A stretch of 64,000 nucleotides of DNA from Mastigias papua. Its lineage: Eukaryota; Cnidaria; Scyphozoa; Rhizostomeae; Mastigiidae. How positions within the stretch are numbered: position 1 is the first letter of the stretch; the number at the start of each line of letters is the position of its first letter. This document shows, piece after piece, positions 44,601-57,508 of this stretch. The DNA lies in the NCBI GenBank assembly GCA_964019165.1, contig OZ025269.1, forward strand, positions 7,974,669 through 8,038,668, read 5' to 3'. Below the pieces are notes generated by a model. The model was not told the DNA's origin, did no database searches, and was given only the letters and a program-made list of their open reading frames with translations. Both the position numbers and the translations under genes were made by a program.

Positions 44601-47600
44601 TGTGTTACAAAGAAAACTTTCTAAACTTCAGTACATTGAATTGCCTGGATCAAACTATGGTCCTGAGGCTAAGTTATTGAGAGAGTTCTTCTTAGTATGT
44701 GAGCAGTTCCAAGTAGAACAATTTTCTGCAGTTCCTCGACCTTGATGTTACCAGGTATTCGCTCAATATATCGATTTACTCCCTTTCGTATTATTCCCAA
44801 TGCTCCAATTACCAGCGGGATGACAGTTGTTTTTGTTTTCCACATCCTACTAACTTCTATTTCAAGATCTTTGTATTTTGAGATCTTTTCAACTTCTTTT
44901 GCCGCAATATTTCGATCTGATGGTACAGCCATATCAATTAACATGCACATATTTGTAGGTTTCTCTTTAATTACAATGTCTGGCCTGTTTGCTTTGATTT
45001 CCTTGTCTGTGATAATAGGCATATCCCATAGTATTGTTGCATCTTTCCCTTCAACAACTTTTTCTGGCTTATGATCATACCATTTATTAGGGACGTCTAT
45101 TTGATAATATTTACATATATTCCAGTGAACATAAATAAGTGCTTTATCATGTCGTTCTAAATATTCCTTCTTGGCTAAAACAGGACAACCAGATACAATG
45201 TGTTCTACACTCTCGTCGAATTCATGGCATAGTCGGCATTTTGGATCAATTCCATTCTTGATAATTCTATGTTGATAGTACCTTGTTGCTAAACTTTGAT
45301 CCTGTGCAGCTATTATCAAACCTTCAGTCTCTGATTTCAATCCTGAGCTCTGCAACCATCTGTGGGTCAGTTCTTTGTCAACATCTGCCTTATCAACTTT
45401 CTCCGGGTACTGTCCGTGTAGGGGCTTTCCTTTCCACCTTTCCTTAAGATTGGTCAAAATTTGTAACTTTACATCCTTCTTTAATGATTTAACTATCTTT
45501 GCGATTGGCGTTGTCTCCTGATTCTCATTAACATTGACTTGTAGCTGTATATCTTGTCTGAACTTACTTGCATCTCTGTGAATCGAATATAATTTCTTAT
45601 TTGTGTCATGTTTGTATACCCGTCTCAATAGTCTGTCTTTCGTTTTTTCCAAGTACGTGTCTAGACAAAGTACGCTAATCTTGTATGTGTACTCTAATTG
45701 CATCAGCCCTCTTCCACCTTCTTTCCTGGGGAGGTATATCCTATCAACATCTGCTTTAGGGTGGTTCATCCTATACATCGTCATTAGTTTTCTTGTCTTT
45801 GCATCCATTTTCCTGATTTCTTTCATCTGCCAATTAATCACATTAAGGCTATATGATACCACTGGGATTGCTAAGGCGTTAATAGCGGTGATTTTATTAC
45901 ATGAATTCAGTTCACTTTTAAGAATCATCTTAATTCGGCGATAATATTCTTTCCTAACCTTTTCTTTCGTTGCTGCGTGTTTAATACCATTACCTTCGTC
46001 TATGCCTAAGTACTTATAAGTACCTTCTTGAGCAAGCTCCTGAATAACACATGTGTCATCAAGTTTTACATTGGTAGTCTTTGTCAATTTCCCTTTCTTA
46101 GAAGATGCTTTAGCACACTTGTCTAATCCGAACTGCATTTCAATGTCGTCGCTAAATATCTTGACAGTGTTAAGCAGTCCTTCTAGTTGTTTGTCATTTT
46201 TCGAGTACAGTTTCAAATCATCCATGTATAGCAGGTGATTCACTCGTTCTTTATTCTTGTCATATCCAAATTAGTAGATTACTAAGGGGTGCAAGAGACA
46301 TGCAGAATAGAAGTGGAGACAATGAGTCGCCCTGAAATATCCCCCTTTTAATTCTAACAGGGTTTGCTACGATAGAACCAGAGGAGTAGGTAAGTGTCAT
46401 TGTTGTTTGCCATGTGCTCATGCTGTATGTAATATAATTTATTAGAGTTGGGCACAGTCTATAAATTTGCATTGTCTTAATGATCCAGCTATGAGGTACA
46501 CTGTCAAATGCTTTCCTATAATCTATCCAAGAGGTACTTAAATTCTTTCTTTTACTCTCACAATCTTCGAGAATCGATTTATTTATGAGAAGTTGGTCTT
46601 TACAGCCATATGAGCCTTTTCTACATCCTTTTTGTTCAGCTGGCAATAAATTACTTTCTTCTAAATGGTTGTAAGTTCTTTCTGCTATGATTGATGTTAG
46701 TATTTTGTATAGGGTTGGTAAACACGTAATCGGTCTATAGTTTTTTGGAACTTTTGTTTCCTGAGTTTTAGGTAACAAATATGTTACTCCCTTCGTTAGC
46801 CATGTTGGTGTCTCTTCTGGTTCCCTTACCATCTTATTATAGCACCTTGCTATATCTTCATGTAGGGCTCCACATTTCTTCAACCAGAAGTTTGGCACAT
46901 TATCTATACAATGGGATTTCCAGTTACTTGTCTTTCTAATTGCCAAAGTAATTTCGTCATTAGTTATGTCTGTCCATTCTTGTTCAGCTGAGTACCTATA
47001 CTTGTCTTCTTGTTCTTTAATCCATCCAGCTTCTTCATTATGATGTTTATCATCTTCTAAAATTGATTTCCAAAATTTTTCAACCTCATCAGCAGATGGT
47101 GGATCATTTATCGTCAATTTTTTATTTCCCAGTTCTCTATAGAATAATTTTGGATTAGTTTTAAACAATTTGTTTTGCCTAAACTGCCTGCTTCTTTTAT
47201 CAAATCGCTTTAATCTTTGTGCCTTTGCCTGAATCTTTTGCTTCAACTTTTCTTTTTCGGTATTAATGTCTCGCTCCTCTTTTATTTTGTATCTTCTCAT
47301 TATTTTTCTCCTTTTTCTCTCACTTATTCTACTATCTCGTGTTAACTCTGTGAGCATCGACAGATCACCTCGCATGCTATTAATTTCCTTTTCAATTCTT
47401 TCTTTCCATGCAGGTTGTCTTCTGTTTGGTTTTCTCTGCTTTTTTACTTTGACTCCTTTCATTTCTGTTACAACAGTAGCCGTAGCGTATATTAATTCAT
47501 TAATTTCTGTAATACCTAACTGATATGCTTGTTTTATTGTTGAAAGAGCTTCATTTGCTACCTTGAGTAATTCTTTAGCTTTACGATCTTTATTTATATT

Positions 47601-48650
47601 CGGTAGCTTAGCTCTGTCTCCTATTTCCATGAATTTCACTTCCTCCCACTTCTCTAATATTTGGTTAATCATGTCTAATACTAATTTCTGCACTTCATTT
47701 TGTCCTGAATGGGACAAGTTTTCGACATTTTCCTCAATGATGCATGGCATACTATCGTCCTCTCTTGCCACATTAACTGAATTTGTACTGTTATCGACGA
47801 CTGTTGCAATTGGCGGTTGCTGTTCTTTTCTAACATCTATTCTTATTCTTTCTAGTTCCATATCTGTTAATCGTTTATTCTTTACTATATCTCTTCTTAC
47901 ATTTGCTAGTTTGTTTGCATCAATATTGGCTCTATTATCAACTTTATCCTTCCTCCAAATCTCATATGCACGATTGGTGGTATTCTTGTTAGAAGGCTGT
48001 TCAAGTGCCTGGTAATAAGCTATCATAACTTGTTTGTATTCCTCCCTTGTCCATTTCTGTCTTGGTTTCTTTAATATCTGGTTTGTACTTCTGCCATCTA
48101 GAGGACCTATTTGAGTTGTATTCTCATCTTGGAAACTCTCTAGAGCCTGGGGGTTGGAGGAATTTGTTCCAGTAGTACATTTTTCGACCTCAACCTGGTT
48201 CACCATTGAGGGACGCGCTCCTTGTTTGACCACGCGACGAGCGATGCGGGATGATTTTCTGTGATGATTTTCCATATTCAATGGTAGGTTGGTTATACAG
48301 GTTTTCCTTCCTGGGTGTTTTTATTTGTGACACCATCACCTAGATGGGCTGTCAGCCAAGACTAAAGAGTCCCATCCACTCTGGTTTGTAATTAGAGTTT
48401 TCCTTCTCCTAGACTGAGTGCCTACCATGGCTTACGAGCTCAGTCTACCCGGAGCAATGGTTTTTTGGAAGGCGCCATATACTCGCCTTTTGCCCTACTC
48501 CTATCTGTTTGAAACGGTTCTGCCACGTGAAGGCTAGGAGTTGGACTGGACTGTCAGAGGCTATATATTGCGCATGCCATTTGGGGCATTTTTTTAGGCA
48601 TAAGGTGCTCATCTTCCTTAGCCACCCCAGCTATAACAGTCTTTAGAACC
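44601..48650 (-). mobile_element. Element G: full-length Dong-like retrotransposon, second subfamily
   Basis: Leader 48650-48276, long coding region 48275-44669, short 3' end, and (ATT)n tracts on both sides (48651-48664 and 44590-44600). The distal leader shares with C-F the block CTCTTTAGTCTTGG and hairpins GGCTGACAGCC (48347-48357) and GTGATGGTGTCAC (48327-48339); the proximal leader is unrelated to theirs. Confidence 0.88.
44669..48275 (-). pseudogene. Element G polyprotein, one frameshift near 46255
   Basis: Start at the ATG at 48275. N-terminal part 48275-46260: RPSMVNQVEV..., Myb-like KWTREEYKQVMIAYYQALEQ, basic linker, RT blocks NWKSHCIDNVPNFWLKK, NYRPITCLPTLYK, WIDYRKAFDSVPHSW, GIFQGDSLSPLLF. 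Around 46262-46250 a small deletion (about 10 bp against element H) shifts the frame; reading continues GYDKNKERVNHLLYMDDLK through thumb, knuckle CRLCHEFDESVEHIVSGC and endonuclease (LERHDKALIYVHW, NRPDIVIKEK, LIDMAVPSD, SKYKDLE). Without that shift the protein would be about 1200 residues. Similar in sequence to H, clearly distinct from C and E. Confidence 0.88.
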
Positions 48651-48664
48651 TTATTATTATTATT
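48651..48664. repeat. (ATT)n between elements G and H
   Basis: Short tract at the 5' end of G and the 3' end of H, both on the minus strand. Confidence 0.85.
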
Positions 48665-48742
48665 CTTATAAAATGTCTATTAAGTCTTTTCTGTTCTTCC
48701 TGCAAATCCAAATCTAATCCATAGATCTTAGGACATACAAGG

Positions 48743-51109
48743 TCACATTAAGTCAGTTGACAGAACTTTCCTGAGGATATGAGCAGTGCCCAGTAGTGTG
48801 ATCTTCTGTAGTTCTTCTAAGTATATTTTCCCCGGTATCTTGTCAATGTTCGATTTCATTCCTTTCTTTATAGCTCCAAGCGCACCTATAACTACAGGAA
48901 TTGTAGTTACTTTCATTTTCCACATTTTGCCTATTTCAATTTCTAAATCCTTGTATTTTGAAAATTTTTCAACTTCCTTTATTGATACATTTCTATCCGA
49001 AGGTATAGTCATATCAATCAGTTGGCACGTGCTGTTTATGTGATCTTTGATAATGATGTCAGGCTTGTTAGCCTTTATTTCTTTATCTGTGTGTACTTAC
49101 ATATCCCATATTAAAGTTACTTGGTCATTGCTCACGATAGTTTCTGGGCTGTGATTATACCATTTGTCCGCTACAGGTAGTTTGAATGCCTTACTAATTC
49201 TCCAGTGTATGTATGATGCAGCTTTGTCATGTCGTTGCATGAATTCTGATTTTGCTAATACAGGACATCCACTTACAATGTGATCAATTGTTTCATTATA
49301 TTGATTGCATAGTCGACATTTGGGATTCATTCCATTCTTCATTATTTCACTTTGATATTGCTTTGTCATTAAACTTTGGTCTTGTGCTGCTATTATTAGG
49401 CCTTCTGTCTCTGATTTTAATCCTGAACTTTTTAACCACTTATGTGTTTCAGTTTCATCAACATCTGGTCTCTTCAATCTTTTCAAGTACTGACCGTGCA
49501 GCGGCTTCTGTTCCCATCTTATTGTTATCTGTTCTTTTCCTTGTTTTTTCACTATATTCTTGACTTCTTTGGCTTTATTTGTGACACTATCCGTTTCCCT
49601 ATGCCCTGGTTGATCGACTTCTAGCTCTCTACAAAATTTGGTAGCCTCTTTTGTAACAGAGTATAACTTCTTTTTCTTCTCATGCTCTAAGACCAATTTC
49701 ATCATTTCGTCCTTGCTTTCTCTTAAATATGTTTCGAGACCAACAGTCACTATCTTGAAAGTTAACTCTATTTGCATTAGTCCCCTCCCTCCTTCGCTTC
49801 TTGGTAAGTATAGTCGATCCACATCTGCTTTTGGATGGTGCATTCTATACATTGTTAAGAGTTTCCTTGTCTTTGTGTCAAGCCTTTTGAGGTCATTTAT
49901 CTTCCAATTGAGTATATTCATACTATATGTGATGACTGGGATAGCAAGAGAGTTGATGGCTGCAATACGATTAACTGCATTCAGTTCACTCTTGAGTATC
50001 AGTCTAACTCTCCTATAATACTCCTTTCTTATCTTTTCTTTCATCTTTGCATGCTGAATACCGTCAGCTTCATTTATTCCAAGGTATTTGTAGCTATCCT
50101 CTTGTTGCAACTCTTTGATAGTCGTTTCTTCATCAAGTCTGATTGATGTAGTTGTAGCTAGTTTACCCCGTTTGAATTCTGCTGTGGCACATTTTTCTAG
50201 TCCAAATTTCATATTAATGTCGTCACTAAATGTTTTAACAGTTTGAAGCAAGCGCTCTTGTTGCTGACTGTCTCTGCCAAATACCTTTAAATCGTCCATA
50301 TAGAAGAGATGGTTGATTTTCTTTCCTTGGATATCATATCCGCAATTAGTAGAATGAAGCAAGTTGCTTAGGGGAGCCAGAGCCAAGCAAAATAGAAGCG
50401 GGGATAAAGAATCGCCTTGAAATATGCCACTCCTTATTTCTATCAATCGAGACGTCAGTGTGCCGGTAGCATGTCTTAGAGGCAATGTTGTTTTCCAGTT
50501 TTTCATGTTCACTTTCATAAAGTTAACAATCTCAGGCGATACTTTGTAAAGTTCCAATGTCTTTATAATCCAGCTGTGTGGCACACTGTCGAATGCTTTC
50601 CTGTAGTCAATCCATGATGTTGTCAGATTCTTCTTTCTTGTTTTACAGTCTTCCATTATCATTTTATTCACTAGGAGCTGATCTTTGCAACCATATGATC
50701 CCCGTTTGCATCCTTTTTGCTCATTGGGTAATAATCTATTGTCCTCCAGGTGCAAGTATGTTCGATCTGTAATGATCGAGGTTAATGTTTTGTACATAGT
50801 TGGCAAGCAAGTTATTGGTCGGTAATTTTTAGCTTCATTTGTATCATTAGATTTAGGAATCAGGAATGTTAATCCTTGTGTTAGCCACTCTGGACATTTG
50901 TCTGGTTCTTTGAGAATGGTATTATATTCCCTTGCCAGGTCCGTGTGCAGCTTATCTATGTTCTTAAGCCAGAAATTTGGAATCTTATCTAACCCTGGTG
51001 ATGTCCAGTTGTTCGCATTTTTTATTGCAGTGCGTACCTCATCAATTGTGATATCGTTAGTTTCTTGGCATTGCTGATCTTTATATAATTCTTCCTGGTC
51101 TCTAATCCT
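48743..51109 (-). pseudogene. Element H: 5'-truncated Dong-like element, one in-frame TAA
   Basis: Sequence enters from the (AAT)n tract at 51110 and is open to 49097: RT from NWTSPGLDKIPNFW through YRPITCLPTMY, WIDYRKAFDSVPHSW, GIFQGDSLSPLLF, YMDDLKVFGRDS; thumb; knuckle CRLCNQYNETIDHIVSGC; MQRHDKAASYIHW. A TAA at 49097-49099 replaces the residue after LIWDM, and the same frame continues with NKPDIIIKDHINSTCQLIDM and YKDLEIEIGKMW to the end at 48743. It lacks the N-terminal Myb-like region. The open frame runs upstream through the AAT tract, reading Asn. Confidence 0.88.
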
Positions 51110-51154
51110 TTTATTATTATTATTATTATTTTTATTATTATTGTTATTATTATT
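51110..51154. repeat. (AAT)n, 5' truncation point of H and tail of I
   Basis: About 14 imperfect ATT units. On the minus strand it follows the 3' UTR of I (51223-51155) and leads straight into the RT coding sequence of H. Confidence 0.95.
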
Positions 51155-51223
51155 GTAAAAGATATCGCACATTGTTCTAATCAATGGATAAGTTTTCTAT
51201 AGATTTGACGTCAACAAGACTGA

Positions 51224-52458
51224 TCAAACCTCCAGAACCTTCCTAAGAATCCTTGCAGTATTTAAGATAACAGTTTTCTGCAATTCACCGATGTTACTTT
51301 TGATGCCAATGTCCTTCAGTCGTTTTGGTAGTGTCTTTGGGGTAGTTCCTAATGCTCCTATTACTATCGGAATAACCACTATCTTCATGTCCCACAGCTT
51401 TTTCAATTCTCTTACTAGATCTTGGTATTTCTCGATCTTCTCAATTTCTTTACTGTCCACCCTGCTGTCATGTGGGACAGCAAAGTCTATTACCTGAGCC
51501 GCGTTGTCTTTTTTGTTAATGACTATCATATCTGGACGTCTTGCTTGAATGATATGGTCCGTCTGTATATTAAAATCCCATAGAATTTTACACCTTTCAT
51601 TTTCTGTTACTGGAGCAGTATCATGCTCATACCATTTATCTTTTACCTCGATGCCATACATCCTACAAACCTCCCAATGTACTCTCCTGGCAACCCAATC
51701 ATGCCTTCTTTTGTACTCCCTTTGCGCCATCTTACTACACTCACTAACCAAATGGTTCACTGTCTCATCCCTTTCTCCACACATCCTGCATTTACTTTGC
51801 TCTTGGCTTTTATCAATGTATGCTTTGATTGCATTTGTACGGATTGCTTGTTCCTATGCTGCAAGAATTAAGGACTCTGTTTCCCTCTTCAAGTTTCCGT
51901 GCTTTAGCCATAGCCACCTGGCATCCCCAGCAATTTCATCAGTCTGTCTTAAAAATTGGCCGTGTAGTGCTTTTTCTTTCCAGCTTTCTTTCCTTTCCAT
52001 CCTCTTTTGTTGTTTCAGATCACTGTCTGGCTCAATAACTTCATCACCTTCTATGGTAGCAAGTGAACTTAGCAGTCTCTCTGTACTCTTCCTAACATAC
52101 CTTTGTAATGAAGCTGTTGCTATATGTACTGTATCCTCTACTCCCAACAGGCCTCTTCCTCCATCTTTCCGGGGCAAATATAACCTATCAACGTTACTTT
52201 TGGTATGTAAGGCATTGTGCATTGTCATTAGCTTCCTTGTTCGTCTGTCTAGTTGTTCCACCTCAGCTTTTGTCCAATCTAAAAATGCAGCTGAATATCT
52301 CAACAAAGATATTGCCCAAGTGTTAATGCCTTTTATAAGATTACCTCCATTTAACTTTGTTTCTAGAAGTTTTCGTACTCTTCTCTTATACTCCCTTCCA
52401 ACCTCAATTTTCATTTCTTTGTGCCATATGCGATCTGTTTGAAGAATTCCCAAGTATT
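51224..52458 (-). pseudogene. Element I: 5'-truncated Dong-like element, one in-frame TAG
   Basis: Begins in YKYLGILQTDR directly after (ATT)n and runs to 51224. Thumb (INTWAISLLRYSAAFLDWTK), HTKSNVDRLYLPRKDGG, LHGQFLRQTDEIAG; a TAG near 51855 replaces Gln in AAQEQA; then knuckle CRMCGERDETVNHLVSEC and endonuclease (RRHDWVARRVHW, ARRPDMIVINK, VIDFAVPHD, EKYQDL). Closest to element E but with the PD motif intact. Confidence 0.88.
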
Positions 52459-52459
52459 T

Positions 52460-52507
<48 letters not shown>
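52459..52507. repeat. (ATT)n, 5' truncation point of element I
   Basis: About 16 units without interruption, joining I to the 3' flank of J. Confidence 0.95.
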
Positions 52508-52508
<1 letters not shown>

Positions 52509-52628
52509 GTCTGTTAAATATACATCTCAAAGCAAGATATTAAATGCTTTGGAAATCAAAAATGTGATTGCGGATAACTGCCTGTCATCAAAGGAATCAC
52601 ATTACTTTCTCCTTTACTAAAGGTACTC

Positions 52629-53252
52629 AGCAGCTAAGTACCAGTCTTAATATCCGGGCTGTACCTAATAAAGCTGTTTTTCGTGCATGTTCAATCTTCA
52701 GCGTAATTCCAATATCGTTTACAAACTTCTCAAATCTAATAGATCCTGCTCCTAGTGCACCAAAAACCACTGGAGTGACCGAAACCTTTCGTATGTCCCA
52801 AAGCCTAGTGATTTCATCCTTTAAAGGTCCGTATTTCTCTATCTTTTCGAGTTCTTTTTCCGGGACTCTAACATCTCCATGTATTGCAACATCAATTATC
52901 TTTACCTCATTTTGTACTTTATCAATAATATCAATAATATCAATATCTGGCTTTCGAGCTTCTATTTCCGTATCACACTATATAGCACAATCCCACAAGA
53001 TCTTTATATTATTACTTTCAACTACCCCTTTCGGTGAATGTTCATACCGTCTTGCTTTTGAATCAATATTATATTTTTTTAGAAAGTTTCCAATGTATAT
53101 TTTTCCTACATTGTCGTGGCGTCTTTTATACTCTTTCTGGGCCAACTTGCTACATTCACTGACAATATGTGAGACCGTTTCACTTCTTTCTCTACACATC
53201 CTACAAAGAGAGGAATCAATGGTCTTGTCTATATAAAATTTAGTATCTTGTC
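52629..53252 (-). pseudogene. Element J: 5'-truncated Dong-like element, endonuclease end only
   Basis: Enters from (ATT)n at about 53253. FYIDKTIDSSLCRMCRERSE (knuckle, ending SHIVSEC), YKRRHDNVGKIYI, ILWDCAI, then a TAG where Gln stands in relatives, then EIEARKPDIDIIDIIDIIDK (see finding), VKIIDVAIHGDVRV, IEKYGPLK, KTALFGTARILRLVL. Closest to element C. Confidence 0.85.
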
Positions 53253-53273
53253 TATTATTTTTATTATTATTAC
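53253..53273. repeat. (ATT)n between J (minus) and K (plus)
   Basis: Both neighbours are truncated at their 5' ends exactly here, in opposite orientations. Confidence 0.9.
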
Positions 53274-53285
53274 TATAATACTCCT

Positions 53286-54444
53286 TGCCATCCAAAGAAT
53301 AAACTTCTACTTTACCATCGCTTTGATCTCTCTAAGATCTCTTGGCATTTTACTATAGCAGACCTAAGCAAAACATGGGTAGTTGAAAACCTGGATAACA
53401 TGGTTGGAAAGTATGTGCGAGGATGGTTTGAACTACCAATTAGCGCCACTTTAAGTACTCTCATTATCAGCAAATCAAACTTTGGCTTGAATCTCGTTCT
53501 TCCCTCCACGAAGCTTATTCTGTTCCATACTATAATTCGAAACGCTTTGAAATCTGCTCCTACCTCTGATATTCAATCTTTATGGCATGATTCAAATACC
53601 TGTACTAACATCCAATATGATCAATACAGAAACACCAAGCAAGTTTTTAAATCTATTCAAAGCCATCACCACCATCGTATTACAAATGACTTAGCATCGC
53701 AGGGATTAGTCATTTCATCCATCCTTAAATCTGCTTCTCAATCTACTACTACACTATGGTCACTTGTTCATCAGAAAATGCCAAAGAACATCTTTAACTT
53801 CACTACTTCACTCTTAAATATTTAAATAACACTCTAGCCACTCGCAAAAACCTCTGTAAATGGTCCATTGTTCAATCATCAGCATGTTCTTTCTGTCTTC
53901 AGTCCGAAACTTTACACATATTGTATCTAGTTGCAAGATGTACCTTGAACACGGAAGATATACTTGGAGACACGATTCTGTTCTTAATTTCATAGCCAAG
54001 TCCCTGTCTGTAATACCAGATTGTTCACTGTATACTGATCTTAACTCTTTTCTATCCCCTTCTATTATCACAGGTAGTTCCTTCCGGCCTGACCTTATCT
54101 TACTCACTAACGATAACATCTTATATATTCCTGAGCTCACCATTGGCTTTGAAACTAATATCAAAATCAATAGTGATCGTAAGGCCTCTAAATATTATCC
54201 TCTATGACCAACTTTGCTCTCAAAATATAATCAAGTCTCATTTATTAACCTTTCGCTAGGTGCCGTTGGTACTATTGGTGCGTCCTCTGAATCTTTTGTT
54301 AACCTTCTCAAATCTTTAGGTTTTAATAACAATTCACAAAAACACATTCTGTCCCAACTGATCAACATCACTATTAGATGTACTTACTTTATATTCTGTT
54401 GCCGCAATAAATCATGGACAAATCCCGACTTATTAGAAATATGA
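53286..54444 (+). pseudogene. Element K: 5'-truncated copy of the A/B LINE family
   Basis: Starts in the thumb (KNKLLLYHR, ISWHFTIADLSKTWVVENLD) and continues YVRGWFELPISATLSTLIIS, INFTTSLLN-like. Frame breaks near 53822 and within the knuckle (CSFCLQSETL | HIVSSC) near 53910, and a TGA at about 54206. Endonuclease pieces SSFRPDLILLTND, YIPELTIGFETNIKINSD and VSFINLSLGAVGTIG resemble those of B. Ends with (ATT)n at 54449-54463. Confidence 0.88.
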
Positions 54445-54649
54445 AAATCATTATTATTATTATGTTTATTTTTATTTAATTTTTTTTCTATACTCGTTAC
54501 TATTGATGTTATCTACTTTATATATATTTTTATGTAATCAATGCTTGTTTAGTATACCTGACAGCCAGTTGTACGTTGCCTAATTTAGTGAGACGTATGA
54601 TTGTAGTATTTAGTTGATATATTTTATAAATTCGAAGTTTTAAAAAAAT

Positions 54650-55055
54650 TATTATCATTATTATTATTATTACTGTTCTTTCTGCCATCCAAAGGGACCA
54701 CGAGAATCGCATCAACCATGAATTAACATCTCAAGGTTTCATCATGTCTTCCATCCTTAAACTCTCCAATCATAAAACTCTGGTCTATGGTCATCTGTGC
54801 AACAGAATATGCCAAAAAGTATTTTCAATTTCATGATTAAGTATCTTAATAATACTTTAGCAACTCGCGAGAACCTTTTTAAATGGTCTCTTTCCGATTC
54901 CCATCTTGCTCCTTTTGTCTCCATCCAGAAACACTTCAGCGTGTTGTATCAAGTTGCAGGTCTTATCTAGAGGATGGCAGGTACACCTGGCGTCACAATT
55001 CTGTTTTACTGTTCATTGCTAAATCATTTTCGTCTATACAGCATTGCCTCTAAGC
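54650..55055 (+). pseudogene. (ATT)n tract and element L: short fragment of the A/B LINE family
   Basis: After an ATT tract (54650-54674) the sequence corresponds to RDHENRINHELTSQGFIMSS and onward through the knuckle region, with several frame shifts and stops. Again the 5' truncation lies at the microsatellite. The endonuclease is missing. Confidence 0.75.
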
Positions 55056-57508
55056 CTTACTTAGGCCTCCCAGTAGGTCCTACAATCTTAGAAATCCTCA
55101 AATTTTGCCTATTTTCTCAAAAGTCCTAAGTTATTCATAAATTTTGACAATAAACCTTAAATTTCCTACATTTTCCAAGATTTCAGGTCTGGTATCAGAT
55201 ATTATTAGTGATATTAAAATAAACGTAAAAAAGTGAAGAATGTGAGGATAGTAGTGTTCTCTATAAACATAATAACATCAATCTAACAGACCTCTTGAAC
55301 ATGCAAAATGTACACTTAATCCAAGCATATCAGCAAAACAACTAATAAAATACTTGAACGATTGCTATATTTGACATACGTAACAGAGTTACAAAAGGTT
55401 GAGATTTGAAAAGTGTGCTTATTTTTAGGCTACTTTTTTATCTTCATCTTGTTATACTTATTTTTAATCTAAGATGAAATTACATCGTGATCAGTTGATT
55501 TTCAATGGGCAAAATACGGCTTGTTTCATTAGTCAAAATGAGAGAATTTCAGGAGAAATACTGGATAGAAACAGTTCGAATTATCTCAAAAACTGCACCC
55601 TGCTGCAAGATAAATTATTCTCGAGGATAATCTGCACGATATAAGCCAAGTTTTGAAAAAGTGTGCTTTTTCAGGAGAGCATGCGGATAAATCATAACGT
55701 GGCTGCGGCCTCCAATTGCTCAATTACTGCATAGTCTCCGTTACCTATTGAACATCACATGAAAACAAACCAGAGAGCAACGAATTTCCTTAGAATATGC
55801 CCCCTGGGAATAAGAGGAGCAGGGCTTGAGGGCACGGAGATTGTAAGTGAAGTGGAGAGGCACTCAAGCAAGATGTATTTTGAGAAAACTATTGTGCCAT
55901 GCCCTTGTCTTCTACGTCGTATCTTGTGGTATTCAACATGTAATAGAGACTATGCAGTATTGTTATTTGACCAATGGGAGATCAGAGAGGAGTTGTGATT
56001 TATCCGCTTTTTCTAGGAAACCTTGTGAACTATTTTGATCTTCAGTTTGAAAATGACACTATCTTTAAAGTAAAGATTTTTTCATGGAATGTACATTGCT
56101 TATTGAAACCGTAGTATCTTAATGAGAAGCAAAGCATTTTCACATTCTTTTGGATTTTGTTGTTAGTTAAATACGTAGGTCTGAATATGACAATACTTTG
56201 CTACTTTAAATTGGCGGAACTAATTTTTACATCTTTAACTGGCGATTTCATCGAAGTTGCCGCAGTTGAATTCAAGTAGACAGTATGCAAATTCCCTACC
56301 CTGCCCCAAGATTTGTCTGAATGGCCAATATCTGAGCCTTCTAAATTGCCCTACCTTACTGGAGGTAAAATTTGTGTACATGTTGAAATTTAAAGATGTT
56401 TTTATTTAGCATTCCATTGTTATCATGATGTATTATCGCTTTAGCCCGTGACTTCACTCTGATAGGTTAATAAACCTCGAAAATGTACGCATCAAACATT
56501 TTGCCAATCAGACCTGTACTGTTAGTTCAACAGTATAACTTTTGATTTTTGTTATTTACACTTATCTAAGAGTTTCATAATTAGTTACTGTATTAAAGCA
56601 ATGGGGCTGATTTTATGTTTATTAGTCATAGGGGAGATAAACTGTGTGTTTACAAGTCAAGAGGTAAAGGCAGGTTTCACTGGACAAAATCATTGCAAAA
56701 TTCTTATTTGAATGTCGATAAAACTATAAGTTGAAATTAAGTAAAATATAAGGAAAAGAATGTACTAAAACATTATAGAGCACATTCTCATTTTGATGAC
56801 TTGTGATACAATCTTCTGTAACAACAGCCCGACACCTTCGGAACAAGTCTTGTGAAAAGTAATGATTTACTTACAAGATAGTCTCCTTCGGTACATGTAG
56901 CTGGAGTTCCAGACGCTTTATTGCTGTTCAGTCAAGATCCGTGACAGCATGATAAAAATACACAGTATTTCTAAATGATAGACATCGTAGCTAAATCACT
57001 ATTGTTGATTGATGGCATCAAGATCAAGAAATGTGATCACAATGCCATCATGCCCGCATAAAAACATTTCTGCTCTATGCTAGACTGAATACCGGGTTCA
57101 TTCTTTAGTAGGATCAGGGACATAGGCTAGCATATAGGTTGCATCACATAAAATTATGCCTGTAGCTTGTAGACTGGGGGAGGGGAGGAGTTAATGTCTA
57201 GAATATGCACGTAACAACTAGAGTATTCTTCTGGGCACTGGCCATGAATTCAACTAATTGTGATTTCTTATTTGGTAATCAACACAGACGATTATTGACA
57301 AATATGCAAGCTTGAAAATGCTACACACTTTGCATTAAAGAGAACTTTTAACTTGAAAATATCCTGAGAAGTCCTAAAAATTTTACGTATATTCCTATAA
57401 AATTCCTAACTTTTGGCAAAACATGTCCTACTTTTCTTACTAAAAACCAAAATGAACACTGTGAAGCTTGCTTTCTCTTGCTACAACCTTTTTTCTACTC
57501 GTACCTCT
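55056..57508. other. RPAP1 intron stretch, nothing recognised
   Basis: AT-rich. The frame at 55759-55998 has no recognisable similarity. TCCTAA/TCCTAC-rich segments at 55080-55200 and 57365-57440 look loosely inverted to each other, but no clean TIR could be drawn. Confidence 0.4.

Noticed and set aside
55080..57440. A DNA transposon bounded by TCCTAA/TCCTAC-rich ends
   Set aside because: The inverted similarity is loose, no target duplication or transposase is visible.
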